32,388 nucleotides of DNA from Clostridiales bacterium (GCA_004555535.1 SFHU01000017.1:1-32388); one strand, 5' to 3'. Numbered from the stretch's first letter, positions 23,648-32,254 are shown. The notes: generated by a model not told the origin, from the letters alone. Made by a program: numbers and translations.

Positions 23648-24317
23648 GGACGACAAGTCCGTGCGCAACCTCATCGCCACCACGCTCAGGACGAACGGCT
23701 ACCGCTTCACGGAGGCGCCGACCGGCGAGGAGGCCATCATCCAGGCGTCGTCCCACAACCCGGACGTGATCCTGCTGGACCTGGGCCTGCCGGACATGGA
23801 GGGCATCGACGTCATCCGCCGGGTGCGCGGCTGGTCGAACGTGCCCATCATCGTCATCAGCGCCCGCAGCGAGGACGCCGACAAGATCGGCGCGCTCGAC
23901 GCCGGCGCGGACGACTACCTGACCAAGCCGTTCTCGGTCGACGAGCTGATGGCCCGCCTGCGCGCGACGCAGCGCCGCCTGGCCTACACCAACACGAGCG
24001 CGCCCGCCGATTCGGCCTTTGTCAACGGCGCGCTGCGCGTGGACTACGCCGCGAACACCGCCTCCGTCAACGGCGAGGAGCTGCGGCTGACGCCGATTGA
24101 ATACAGGCTGCTGTGTCTGCTGGCGCAGAACGTGGGCAAGGTGCTCACGCACACGTTCATCACCCAGAGGATCTGGGGCAAGAGCATGGAGAGCGACATC
24201 GCCTCGCTGCGCGTGTACATGGCGATGCTGCGCCGGAAGATCGAGAGCGCCTCCGGCAGCGAGACGCAGTACATCCAGACGCACATCGGCATCGGCTACC
24301 GGATGATCAAGCTGTGA
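23619..24317 (+). CDS. kdpE: Response regulator KdpE (OmpR family)
   Basis: The 232-residue protein has a receiver domain with acidic Asp11/Asp12, phosphoacceptor Asp54 (ILLDLGLPDMEG) and Lys103 (LTKPF). A winged-helix DNA-binding domain follows (about 135-232; LRLTPIEYRLLCLLAQN, then IGIGYRM at the end). AGGAGG is about 10 bases before the ATG at 23619, inside the end of kdpD; the 29-base overlap implies coupled synthesis. It is the last gene of the potassium block and is followed by a strong hairpin. Confidence 0.95.
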   Translation: MNKLMILVVEDDKSVRNLIATTLRTNGYRFTEAPTGEEAIIQASSHNPDVILLDLGLPDMEGIDVIRRVRGWSNVPIIVISARSEDADKIGALDAGADDYLTKPFSVDELMARLRATQRRLAYTNTSAPADSAFVNGALRVDYAANTASVNGEELRLTPIEYRLLCLLAQNVGKVLTHTFITQRIWGKSMESDIASLRVYMAMLRRKIESASGSETQYIQTHIGIGYRMIKL

Positions 24318-24343
24318 CGCCGCGCGTCCATACAACCGAAAGA

Positions 24344-24385
24344 AAAAAGCCAGTCCCCGTGCAGCCTGCATCGGGGACTGGTTTC
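24344..24385. terminator. Bidirectional terminator between kdpE and the YbjN genes
   Basis: CCAGTCCCCG (24350-24359) pairs with CGGGGACTGG (24372-24381), with a further TGCA/TGCA inner pairing. The plus side ends in TTTCATCTT. On the minus strand the stem is followed by six Ts, making it a strong stop for the convergent YbjN operon as well. The rest of the 24318-24503 gap shows no gene. Confidence 0.85.
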
Positions 24386-24503
24386 ATCTTGCCGGCATCA
24401 GCGATGTGCTTGGTTCAAGGATGCGCTTCGTCAGGGAAAACCCTTTTGCCGGCGGGATGTGGCTTTGGAGGGTTCATCCTGCCCTGCGGGCGGGAGCCTG
24501 CGC

Positions 24504-24941
24504 TCAGTTGAGCGGCAGCAGGGGGTTCTGGTCGAGCGCCGCGCGCAGAATTTCCGGATGCGCCTCCTGGATGATCTGCAGGAAGCGCGCGAGGATTTCC
24601 TTCGCGGTCTCGCCGACGAGCTCGTTCTTGATCGGCATGTCGTATTCGACAGTGACGTCGTCCTCGCTGTTGAGGGTGAACTTCGCGTAGCGGTACTTCC
24701 GGTTGAGCTTGTTGAGCACCGTCAGAACCGCGTCCGTCTGCTCCTTGCCCACGCGCATCAAATCCACGCGAACCGCCACGTCGTTGTCGTTGTCCGTGCT
24801 GATGAAGCGGATCTCAACCGGCGCGCTGCACTTGAGCGGGAAGAGCACCTTCACCACGCTGGCCTTATCCGTCTCATCCAGGCTGATCTTCAGATTCATT
24901 TCAAGAAGGGCGTTGCGGATCGCCTGCGTTGCGTAAAACAT
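24504..24941 (-). CDS. YbjN-type domain protein, copy 1
   Basis: The 145-residue soluble protein resembles the YbjN superfamily, a type III chaperone-like fold. Strand-rich segments VEIRFISTDNDNDVAVRVDL and YRYAKFTLNSEDDVTVEYDMP are followed by a C-terminal helix (GETAKEILARFLQIIQEAHPEIL). The same elements occur in the next gene, so the two are paralogues. AAAGGAG lies about 9 bases before the ATG. The cellular role of the family in Firmicutes is unclear. Confidence 0.75.
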   Translation of the reverse strand: MFYATQAIRNALLEMNLKISLDETDKASVVKVLFPLKCSAPVEIRFISTDNDNDVAVRVDLMRVGKEQTDAVLTVLNKLNRKYRYAKFTLNSEDDVTVEYDMPIKNELVGETAKEILARFLQIIQEAHPEILRAALDQNPLLPLN

Positions 24942-24996
24942 CGTGTTGTTCTCCTTTCCGTTTGTCCGTTTTCTCCTTGACCGGTTTGCGCTGGGC

Positions 24997-25416
24997 TCAC
25001 TGCCAGATTGTGCGCATCAGATCGGCATAGGTCTTCTGAATGACCTTCACGAAGCAGACGGCCATCTCCAATGCGCATTCGCCGACGTTGTTGCCGCGCA
25101 GCGGAAGGTCGTACTGAACGATGACGTCGAGATCGTCATCCAGCACGAACTTGGCAAAGCGATACTGGCTGTTCAGGCGGTTGATCACAGGAAGGATCGT
25201 CTTCACCTGGTGCTCCTTCACGCGCAGGATGCTCGACGTGCGAACCGCCACGTCGTTGTCCTCATCCAGGCTGAGGAAGCGGATCTGGAACGATGCGCCG
25301 CCGTCCAGCGGGAAGCTGGCGGAGACGATGCTGGCGTCCCGTTCCTCCTGAATGAAGGCCTTGAGCTCCTTTGCCTTCAGGGTATCATAGATTTGCTGCG
25401 ATGCCTGGTGAATCAT
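24997..25416 (-). CDS. YbjN-type domain protein, copy 2
   Basis: The 139-residue paralogue of copy 1 lies 55 bases upstream of it in the same operon. FQIRFLSLDEDNDVAVRTSS and YRFAKFVLDDDLDVIVQYDLP align with the matching parts of copy 1. I chose the ATG at 25416 (MIHQASQQIYDTL) because AGGAG lies about 6-9 bases before it; the ATG at 25440 has no ribosome site. The two proteins may form a heterodimer. A 10-bp palindrome (GAACCGGTTC, 25521-25530) lies about 105 bases upstream and could be a regulatory site. Confidence 0.75.
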   Translation of the reverse strand: MIHQASQQIYDTLKAKELKAFIQEERDASIVSASFPLDGGASFQIRFLSLDEDNDVAVRTSSILRVKEHQVKTILPVINRLNSQYRFAKFVLDDDLDVIVQYDLPLRGNNVGECALEMAVCFVKVIQKTYADLMRTIWQ

Positions 25417-25546
25417 GGTATCTCTCCTTTCGTTGTTCATGCGCCGCGCGGAAGGTGCGGCGCAATTGCTTGTGTACTGCTGACAGCTACAGGATACACC
25501 CGCCCCGGAGCCCGGATAGCGAACCGGTTCCGAAGGGGGGAGCCGC

Positions 25547-25774
25547 TCAGGCGGCGCCCTTCTCCTGGATCAGCTGTTCGAATTCGCCGGACGCCTTCCA
25601 CTTCTCCAGCTCGAAGATGCGGTGCAGACTCGGGCAGCTCTTTTCCGTCACGCGGTAATAGCTTGCCTGCGCCGCGGCGGAGCCTGCCGCCGCGAAGCGC
25701 GAGCACCGGCATATTTGTGTAAAAAACACAAATATACAATAAATCAGAATGGGCCACACCCCTTTCTGTTTCAT
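25547..25774 (-). CDS. Possible small secreted or membrane-anchored protein, doubtful
   Basis: The 75-residue frame starts with MKQKGVWPILIYCIFVFFTQ, a hydrophobic segment, and ends in a charged helix-like tail (FELEKWKASGEFEQLIQE). The last 40 codons use GC-rich codons like real genes here. The first 25 codons are AT-rich and contain a 10-bp inverted repeat. No ribosome site precedes the ATG. It may be a real gene with a different start, a gene remnant, or chance. It lies upstream of the two YbjN genes on the same strand. Confidence 0.3.
   Translation of the reverse strand: MKQKGVWPILIYCIFVFFTQICRCSRFAAAGSAAAQASYYRVTEKSCPSLHRIFELEKWKASGEFEQLIQEKGAA
25711..25735. repeat. AT-rich perfect inverted repeat
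   Basis: ATATTTGTGT (25711-25720) and ACACAAATAT (25726-25735) are separated by AAAAA, in a local AT-rich island of about 45 bases within GC-rich DNA. It could be an operator or a weak terminator. It lies about 150 bases upstream of the GH13 promoter and within the doubtful minus-strand gene. Confidence 0.7.
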
Positions 25775-25860
25775 GTATTGTAGAATGGACTGTTTTTTCT
25801 GGCAAGACGTGGGCGTGAAGGAGCGGGGAAGCCCGCGGAAGCAGGGCGGCGCAATCTGTC

Positions 25861-25889
25861 TTGAACTTGGCCGGACAACATGCTACAAT
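25861..25889 (+). promoter_or_regulatory. Promoter of the GH13 gene
   Basis: TTGAAC (25861-25866) and TACAAT (25884-25889) are separated by 17 bases, about 50 bases before the start codon. Confidence 0.72.
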
Positions 25890-25937
25890 GGGGGCGGATC
25901 TTTACGGAAGGATGTACAGAGTAAGGAGGAAACGATC

Positions 25938-27482
25938 ATGAGCAAGCATCCCGCATGGCTTGACAACGCCGTGTTCTATGAAATCTATCCCCAGTCCTTC
26001 TGCGACAGCAACGGCGACGGCATCGGCGATTTTCAGGGCATCATCAGCAAGCTGGACTACGTCCGCGAGCTTGGCTGCAATGCCATCTGGATGAACCCCT
26101 GCTTCGAGTCTCCCTTCGGCGACGCCGGGTACGACGTGTCCGACTACTGCAAGGCGGCGCCGCGCTACGGAACCAACGACGACCTCGTCCGCCTGTTTGA
26201 CGAGGTGCACAGGCGCGGCATGCACATCCTCCTCGACCTCGTGCCGGGGCACACCTCCTGGGAGCATCCCTGGTTCAAGGCCTCCATGCGGGCGGAGAGG
26301 AACGCGTATACCGACCGCTATGTGTGGACGGACAGCATCTGGGAGGCGCCCGCCGGCTATGGCTCCCTGCGCGGCATTTCGGACAGGGACGGCTCCTGCG
26401 CGGTCAATTTCTTCTCCCATCAGCCCGCGCTGAACTACGGCTATCTGAACCCGGAGCGTCCGTGGCAGCAGCGCATGGATGCGCAAGGGCCGCAGGAGAC
26501 GCTGGCGGCCATGATGGATGTGATGCGCTTCTGGCTCTCCCGCGGCTGCGACGGCTTCCGGGTGGACATGGCGGGCTCGCTGGTCAAAAACGACAAGGAC
26601 GGCCAGGGAACGATCGCCCTGTGGCAGAGGGTGCGCGCCTTCCTCGACGAGGAATTCCCGGAGGCGGCGATGATCTCCGAATGGGGCGAGCCGGACAAGT
26701 CCCTGCAGGGCGGCTTCCACATGGACTTCCTGCTGCACTTTGGCCCCTCCCACTACAACGACCTGTTCCGCTGCGAGGAGCCCTACTTCTCCAGCCGCGG
26801 CAAGGGCGATGCGGCGGCCTTTGTGGAGAAGTATCTGGAGAATGAGCGCCGCAGTGAGCACAAGGGCCTGATCTGCATCCCCTCCGGCAACCACGACATG
26901 GACCGCCTCGCCCGTGCGCTTCACGGGGACGAGTTGAAGGTCGCCTTCGCGTTCCTTTTGACCATGCCCGGCGCGCCGTTCATCTACTACGGCGACGAGA
27001 TCGGCATGCGCTATGTGGAGGGGCTGACCTCCGTGGAGGGCGGCTACAACCGCACCGGCTCGCGCTCCCCAATGCAGTGGGACGACACGCCCCAGGCGGG
27101 CTTCTCCACAGCGCCCGATGAAAAGCTCTACATTCCGCTCGATCCGGCGGCGGACAGACCGACCGCCGCCGCGCAGATGGCGGACGAGGGCTCCCTGCGC
27201 AGCGAGGTGAAGCGGCTGATCGCCCTGCGCCAGGCGCACGACGCGCTGCAAAGCCGTGCCAGGATCGACTTTGTCCACGTGGGCTATCCGCTGATGTACA
27301 CCCGCTCCTGCGACAGGGAGACCCTGCTGGTGATCGTCAATCCTGCCGCGGAGGAAAAGCGCGTGCCCTCGTCCATGTGCCTGCAGGCGTGCCTCTATCA
27401 GCTCAATGGTGCGGCGGTGCAGCAGGACGGCGAGCTGCTTGTCCCCGGCCAGTCCGCCTGCGTATACCGGGTGCGGGACTGA
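25938..27482 (+). CDS. GH13 alpha-glucosidase/amylase-like glycoside hydrolase
   Basis: This 514-residue enzyme has a TIM-barrel of the alpha-amylase family and no signal peptide, so it should act in the cytoplasm on maltodextrins or related alpha-glucosides. A calcium-type loop (DSNGDGIGDFQGI) is followed by the catalytic nucleophile Asp210 (GFRVDMAG), the acid/base Glu248 (ISEWGEP) and Asp320 in SGNHDMDR. Conserved region I reads DLVPGHTS, with Gly in place of the usual Asn before His105. The C-terminal part (about 430-514) is a short beta domain. AAGGAGG before the ATG at 25938 fixes the start; the frame is open further upstream. The subfamily is uncertain: oligo-1,6-glucosidase, alpha-glucosidase and trehalose synthase-like forms are alternatives. 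Confidence 0.9.
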   Translation: MSKHPAWLDNAVFYEIYPQSFCDSNGDGIGDFQGIISKLDYVRELGCNAIWMNPCFESPFGDAGYDVSDYCKAAPRYGTNDDLVRLFDEVHRRGMHILLDLVPGHTSWEHPWFKASMRAERNAYTDRYVWTDSIWEAPAGYGSLRGISDRDGSCAVNFFSHQPALNYGYLNPERPWQQRMDAQGPQETLAAMMDVMRFWLSRGCDGFRVDMAGSLVKNDKDGQGTIALWQRVRAFLDEEFPEAAMISEWGEPDKSLQGGFHMDFLLHFGPSHYNDLFRCEEPYFSSRGKGDAAAFVEKYLENERRSEHKGLICIPSGNHDMDRLARALHGDELKVAFAFLLTMPGAPFIYYGDEIGMRYVEGLTSVEGGYNRTGSRSPMQWDDTPQAGFSTAPDEKLYIPLDPAADRPTAAAQMADEGSLRSEVKRLIALRQAHDALQSRARIDFVHVGYPLMYTRSCDRETLLVIVNPAAEEKRVPSSMCLQACLYQLNGAAVQQDGELLVPGQSACVYRVRD

Positions 27483-27638
27483 GCGGCGGAGGCGTCCGTT
27501 TCCGCGGCATCGGGGCGCTGTTGTCCTCAGACTGCAGCGGGCCAATGGCGTGATTCAATTCCACCTGTACCCCCCTTCAACCCGCACAGACCCCATGCGG
27601 CGTGCATGCAGTAAACGACAGGGAAAACCAAACGCAAT

Positions 27639-27677
27639 CGGCCTTGCCGGAGACTTGATCCGGCAAGGCCGGTTTTT
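27639..27677 (+). terminator. Terminator of the GH13 gene
   Basis: CGGCCTTGCCGG (27639-27650) pairs perfectly with CCGGCAAGGCCG (27660-27671), followed by a G and five Ts. It lies about 155 bases after the stop; I see no gene in between. Confidence 0.88.
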
Positions 27678-27813
27678 GTGTATGGCGTAAAGAAAAAACG
27701 CCGACGGCGCAAAGCGCGTGGGCGGTCTGTGGCGCACGGGGCAGGCTCGGGCGAAATGAGCGCCAAGAGGAATAGGATGCATGCGATAAGAATAGGATAA
27801 ATGGATGCGGAAC

Positions 27814-27843
27814 TTGACTCTATGGAGCGGAGAGAGGTATACT
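27814..27843 (+). promoter_or_regulatory. Promoter of the binding-protein/hybrid-kinase operon
   Basis: TTGACT (27814-27819) and TATACT (27838-27843) are 18 bases apart. The leader to the start codon is about 80 bases. Apart from this promoter and the preceding terminator, the 27483-27930 gap shows nothing else. Confidence 0.68.
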
Positions 27844-27930
27844 ACAAAATAAGAGATGTTTTACATAATAGGATATGTGCGCTGCTGTGCGAACGGGCTG
27901 CGCCGGGATTTCCGGGGAGGATCAATTTGG

Positions 27931-29835
27931 ATGAGCGAGGGGGAAAAACAGGTGAAGAAGCGTGCTTGTGTGCTGCTGCTGCTGGTGATGACGGCGCTGC
28001 TGCTGGCCGGCTGCGGCAGTCAGAACGGTCAGAAGGAAAACGCGGCGGCGACTGCCGCGCGGCAGGCTGCCGGGCCAAGGGCGGAGACGAAGGAAAAGGT
28101 CGTCGTCGCATGCTGGGGAAATCAGATGCTGGACAACTATACCCAGTACCTGTGCGAGCTGTTCCCGCAGGTGGAGTTTGAATTTGTTCTGGTGACCAAC
28201 TCCACGGACTATTACCGCTTCCGCCAGGAGCACGACGATATGCCCGATATTCTGACGGTGCGCCGCTTTGCGCTGAAGGATGCGGTGCTGCTGAAGGACT
28301 ATCTGTACGACCTGAGCAACACCGATCTGGCCACCACCTATTTTGGGTCGTATCTGGACAGCTATACCTATGACGACGGATCGGTGAACTGGCTGCCCAC
28401 CTGCGCGGAGGTGGATGGGATCATCATCAACAAAACCATGTTTGACGAATACAATGTGCCTGTGCCCACGGACTACGCCGGCTTTATCGCGGCCTGTGAG
28501 GCCTTTGAGGCGGCGGGCATTCGCAGCTTTGTGTCGGACTTTTCTGCCGACTACACCTGCATGGAGGTGCTCCAGGGCGCCTCGATTCCCATACTCCAGA
28601 GCATCGAGGGGCGCAAGTGGCGTCAGCAGTATGAGAGCGGCGCGACCCACGAGCTTTCCGAGGCGGTCTGGCTGCCCGTCTTTGAGAACCTCTTTGACTT
28701 TATGGAGAAGGTCGGCCTGGGCGAGGAGGACGCGACCTATCCCAACCGGACCCCGAAGGACATGTTCAGCGCGGGCGAGGCCGCGATGTTCCGCGGCACC
28801 GGCGCGGATGTCATTACCTATCCCGGCCGCGGACAGGACGAGGTGCTGCTGGTGCCGTACTTTGGCCAGACGGAGCAGGACAACTGGTATCTGTCCTATC
28901 CGACCTTCCAGGTTGCGGCGGCCCAAAAGGGCATGGAGGATCCCGAACGCGAAAAGCTGATTCTGGACATCATGACCGCGATGGTCAATCAGCAGGGACA
29001 GGATCACATCTCCTACGGCAAGAACATGGTGCCCTACAAGAAGGACGTCACGCTGGAGCTGATGCCGGAGATGGACAACCTGAAGCCCTATGTGGAGCAG
29101 AACAAGCTCTACATCCGTCTGGCCTCCAACGAGATGTTCCGCATCTCCAGGGACGTCGTGCAGATGATGCTGAGGGGCGAGGTCACGACCGCAAGGGAAG
29201 CGCTGGACGCCTTCAACAGCGAGCTGGCGGGCGAGGAGCCCGGCACGGAGATCGTCGCCCATATCGATACCGCTTACTCCAACGACTTCAGCCCGGAGCA
29301 TGGCAATCAGGCGGCCTCGGCCGTTGCCAACACCATGCGCTCGATCTACGGCGTGGATCTGGCGTTTATGCAGGCGTGCTACGTCGCCAGCGACATTTAC
29401 AGCGGCGACTACTCCCTCAAGGATCTGGGCTACCTGGCCAAGAACGACGGCGGCTGGCCCGGACTGATGGAGCTGACCGGCGAGCAGATCTATACCCTTG
29501 TGGAGACGACCCTTTCGATGACGAACAACCGCGGCGCGGTCTGCAACGACAGCACACTGTATGTCTCCAGCGGCTTTGAGATGGACATCGCCAGGACGCA
29601 GGATGGCTACAGGCTGAATGCCCTGACCATGGAGGGCAAGCCGCTTGACCGCAGCAGGACCTATTCCTTCCTGATCTACGGCGACCGCGACTGGTATATG
29701 ACCGAGGTCATGGAGGAGATGGGCGTTTCTCAGGTGGATACGTCCGGGCTCAAGGCCGAGCCCTGCCTGGTCAAGCGCCTGGTGGAGGATGGCGGGCAGC
29801 TTGAAGCGCCCACGGATTACATCACCGTGAGGTGA
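27931..29835 (+). CDS. Lipoprotein: ABC-type solute-binding domain fused to a 5'-nucleotidase C-terminal-like domain
   Basis: The 634-residue precursor has a signal peptide with lipobox LLAG-Cys28, so it is anchored to the outer face of the membrane. Residues about 50-420 resemble an ABC sugar-type solute-binding protein (WGNQMLDNYTQYLCELFP, MPDILTVRRFA, PTCAEVDGIIINKTMFDEYNVPVPTDY). Residues about 440-634 resemble the C-terminal domain of 5'-nucleotidases: GNQAASAVANTMR, LMELTGEQIYTLVE, LYVSSGFEMDIA, and LTMEGKPLDRSRTYSFLIYG. The catalytic metallophosphatase domain of nucleotidases is absent. No permease or ATPase genes are near, and a hybrid kinase follows after 54 bases, so a ligand-presenting sensory role is inferred. 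GGGAGG precedes the ATG at 27931; a GTG at 27952 is an alternative that keeps the signal peptide. Confidence 0.85.
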   Translation: MSEGEKQVKKRACVLLLLVMTALLLAGCGSQNGQKENAAATAARQAAGPRAETKEKVVVACWGNQMLDNYTQYLCELFPQVEFEFVLVTNSTDYYRFRQEHDDMPDILTVRRFALKDAVLLKDYLYDLSNTDLATTYFGSYLDSYTYDDGSVNWLPTCAEVDGIIINKTMFDEYNVPVPTDYAGFIAACEAFEAAGIRSFVSDFSADYTCMEVLQGASIPILQSIEGRKWRQQYESGATHELSEAVWLPVFENLFDFMEKVGLGEEDATYPNRTPKDMFSAGEAAMFRGTGADVITYPGRGQDEVLLVPYFGQTEQDNWYLSYPTFQVAAAQKGMEDPEREKLILDIMTAMVNQQGQDHISYGKNMVPYKKDVTLELMPEMDNLKPYVEQNKLYIRLASNEMFRISRDVVQMMLRGEVTTAREALDAFNSELAGEEPGTEIVAHIDTAYSNDFSPEHGNQAASAVANTMRSIYGVDLAFMQACYVASDIYSGDYSLKDLGYLAKNDGGWPGLMELTGEQIYTLVETTLSMTNNRGAVCNDSTLYVSSGFEMDIARTQDGYRLNALTMEGKPLDRSRTYSFLIYGDRDWYMTEVMEEMGVSQVDTSGLKAEPCLVKRLVEDGGQLEAPTDYITVR

Positions 29836-29889
29836 ACCGAGGCTGCGTTTCACAAGCGCGGCGGGCAGAGAAAATGAGGTGGATGCCAG

Positions 29890-32076
29890 ATGAGAGAAAA
29901 GAGACGCGCATCGAAGGTCCTTTTGCCCGTCGTGTTTGCGCTGATTCTGGTTTTGTCTCTGGCGTGGGGCGTACGCTGCATGCGCACAGCCCTGATGAAG
30001 CTGACGATCGACGAGCGCTCCTATCAGATGGAGGAGATGGTCAAGCAGATCCGCGCCAACCTGAATAACGGCCTTCAGACCCACTGGAATCTGGTGTCGG
30101 GACTGAACAACGCGCTGCAGGGGAGCCGCTACGAAAACTGCGATGCTGTGAGCGACAATATCGCGCATCTGGAAAATGACTTCTGTACGGATCTGTATGG
30201 CTGCCGGGTGATGCTGCTGGACGAGCAGGGCACGGCGTACCTGAGCGACGGGCCTGCGGGCATCTGGTATGATGTCAGCCATCTGGTGGATGGGAAAGGG
30301 CGGCACACCTTTGTCTCCGAGACCGACAGCATTGACGGGAGCTTTCTGGTATTCTCCCAGGAGCTGGACACCCCCGTGACCATGGGAGAGAATCAGGTTC
30401 ACCTCACCCACGTGGTGCTGCTCAAGGACATACAGACCGTCAAGCAGTATTATACGACCACAACCTACGGCGGAAGCGCCGCCACCTACATCATCAGGGA
30501 CAACGGCACGCTGACCTATTATGACGCGGACGCGGACGATATCCTTGGCGCGCGCAATGTTTACAAGGCGCTCAGGGAGGCGGAGTATATTCAGGGGCAG
30601 AGCTTCGATTCGGTCAAGGCGCAGCTGGATCAGAAGGGGATTGCCGTCGCCAACATCCTGCTGAACCGAAGCGAGTATTACTACTGCCTCACATCGCTTG
30701 AAGACTATGACATGACGCTGATGCTGCTGATCCCCGCGGAGGCTGTGGCGGTCAGCACCATGAGCATGATGGAGTCCACCATCTGGACGCTGACCCTCTT
30801 CATGTCGGTTGTGGTGCTGTTGCTCCTGCTGGCGGCGATCAGCTTCGTCAACGTCCAGCGAAGCGCCGTCAAGGTGAGAATGGAGCAGCAGACCAACAAG
30901 GAGCTGAACCGCCTTCGCATGGAGGCGGAGTCGGCCAATGCCGCAAAGAGCGCCTTCCTGAACAACATGTCCCATGACATCCGGACCCCCATGAACGCCA
31001 TCATCGGCTTTACGAACATCGCGCTCAAGCAGAATCCCGGGCCCGAGATCAGGTCCTGTCTTGAGAAGATCAGCGACAGCTCGGAGCATCTGCTGACGCT
31101 GATCAACGACGTGCTGGACATCAGCCGCATTGAAAGCGGCAGGATTCAGTACACGCCCGACCCTGTCGATGTTGTCGCGGTGGCGAACACGGTTGTCAAT
31201 GTCACCACCGGCTTTTTGTCCAACAGGAATCTGACCTTTAACCGCCATCTGGAGGAGCCGGAGGCGCGCTATATGCTGGCCGACGCCGTGAGGATTCGGG
31301 AGGTGCTGGTGAATATCCTCGGCAACGCGGTGAAGTTCACCCCGGACGGCGGGACGATCACCTTTGAGGCCAGCTACCGGCCGGTCGGGGACGGGCAGCG
31401 TATCCTTGCGCGCTACCGCGTCGCCGATACGGGCGTTGGCATGAGCGAGGACTTCATTGGACACATATTTGATGAGTTTTCGCAGGAGGAAAACAGCGCC
31501 CGCACCCAGTACAAGGGCACGGGCCTGGGCATGGCCATCACCAGGCGATATGTTGAACTGATGGGCGGTACGATCAGCGTTGAAAGCAGGAAGGGCAAGG
31601 GCTCTACATTCATCGTGGAGATTCCCATGGCGCGGACAGACGGCAGCAGGATCCGGAAACAGGATGCCTCCGCTGCCATCGACGACCTCGCGGGCGTAAG
31701 GATCCTGCTGGCGGAGGACAATGACCTGAATGCGGAGATTGCCACGATTCAGATGGAGAGGCTGGGCGCCCGGGTGACCAGGGCGGCGGACGGAAGGCAG
31801 GCGGTTTGCGCCTTTGCGCAGAATCCTCCGGGCACCTTTGATGTCATTTTGATGGACATCATGATGCCGGAGATGGACGGCCATGAGGCCACCGCGGCGA
31901 TCCGCAATCTCGCCAATCGCCCCGATGCCCTGCAGATTCCGATTATCGCGATGACGGCCAATGCCTTTGCCGAGGATGTGCAGGCCTCTCTGGATGCCGG
32001 CATGAACGGGCATCTGTCCAAGCCCGTTGTGATGGGCGAGGTCGTCAAGACGATTGCCAGAAATCTCAATATTTAG
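29890..32076 (+). CDS. Membrane hybrid sensor histidine kinase with fused receiver domain
   Basis: The 728-residue protein has one membrane helix (about 10-31), an extracellular domain of about 265 residues that looks like a double Cache-type sensor, and a second helix (about 297-320). A short linker leads to HisKA (His362 in NNMSHDIRTPMNAIIGF). The ATPase domain has an N box (ILGNAVKFTPDGG), VADTGVGM and GTGLGMAITRRY. A C-terminal receiver has acidic residues in LLAEDND and phosphoacceptor Asp656 in LMDIMMPEMDG. GAGGTGG lies about 7 bases before the ATG. It follows the binding-protein fusion in one operon. No output regulator or Hpt protein is in the window, so the downstream partner is unknown. 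Confidence 0.93.
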   Translation: MREKRRASKVLLPVVFALILVLSLAWGVRCMRTALMKLTIDERSYQMEEMVKQIRANLNNGLQTHWNLVSGLNNALQGSRYENCDAVSDNIAHLENDFCTDLYGCRVMLLDEQGTAYLSDGPAGIWYDVSHLVDGKGRHTFVSETDSIDGSFLVFSQELDTPVTMGENQVHLTHVVLLKDIQTVKQYYTTTTYGGSAATYIIRDNGTLTYYDADADDILGARNVYKALREAEYIQGQSFDSVKAQLDQKGIAVANILLNRSEYYYCLTSLEDYDMTLMLLIPAEAVAVSTMSMMESTIWTLTLFMSVVVLLLLLAAISFVNVQRSAVKVRMEQQTNKELNRLRMEAESANAAKSAFLNNMSHDIRTPMNAIIGFTNIALKQNPGPEIRSCLEKISDSSEHLLTLINDVLDISRIESGRIQYTPDPVDVVAVANTVVNVTTGFLSNRNLTFNRHLEEPEARYMLADAVRIREVLVNILGNAVKFTPDGGTITFEASYRPVGDGQRILARYRVADTGVGMSEDFIGHIFDEFSQEENSARTQYKGTGLGMAITRRYVELMGGTISVESRKGKGSTFIVEIPMARTDGSRIRKQDASAAIDDLAGVRILLAEDNDLNAEIATIQMERLGARVTRAADGRQAVCAFAQNPPGTFDVILMDIMMPEMDGHEATAAIRNLANRPDALQIPIIAMTANAFAEDVQASLDAGMNGHLSKPVVMGEVVKTIARNLNI

Positions 32077-32254
32077 CTCGGGGACGGAGATGAAACGGGC
32101 GGGGAGCTCATCCTTACCAACTCAACGACATATCCGCAGCATTGGCGCAACAACATGCCGGGCGATGCCCTCGGCATCCCCCTTATCAAGCTCTGAAGCC
32201 AAAGGGTCCGCACAGAAGAGGGAGCGCAGGATACAAAAATGGAGAAATAGCAAG

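Noticed and set aside
20543..23683. A 1046-codon antisense frame over kdpD
   Set aside because: It mirrors kdpD codon bias, crosses the structured repeat and the small gene, and shows no domain.
27801..28181. A 126-codon frame overlapping the start of the binding-protein gene
   Set aside because: It runs over the promoter and signal-peptide region in another frame and has no ribosome site or domain.
27922..32013. A 1363-codon open frame antisense to the binding-protein and kinase genes
   Set aside because: The plus-strand genes have clear domains, a signal peptide and ribosome sites. The antisense frame has low-complexity His/Arg/Val composition and no recognisable domain.
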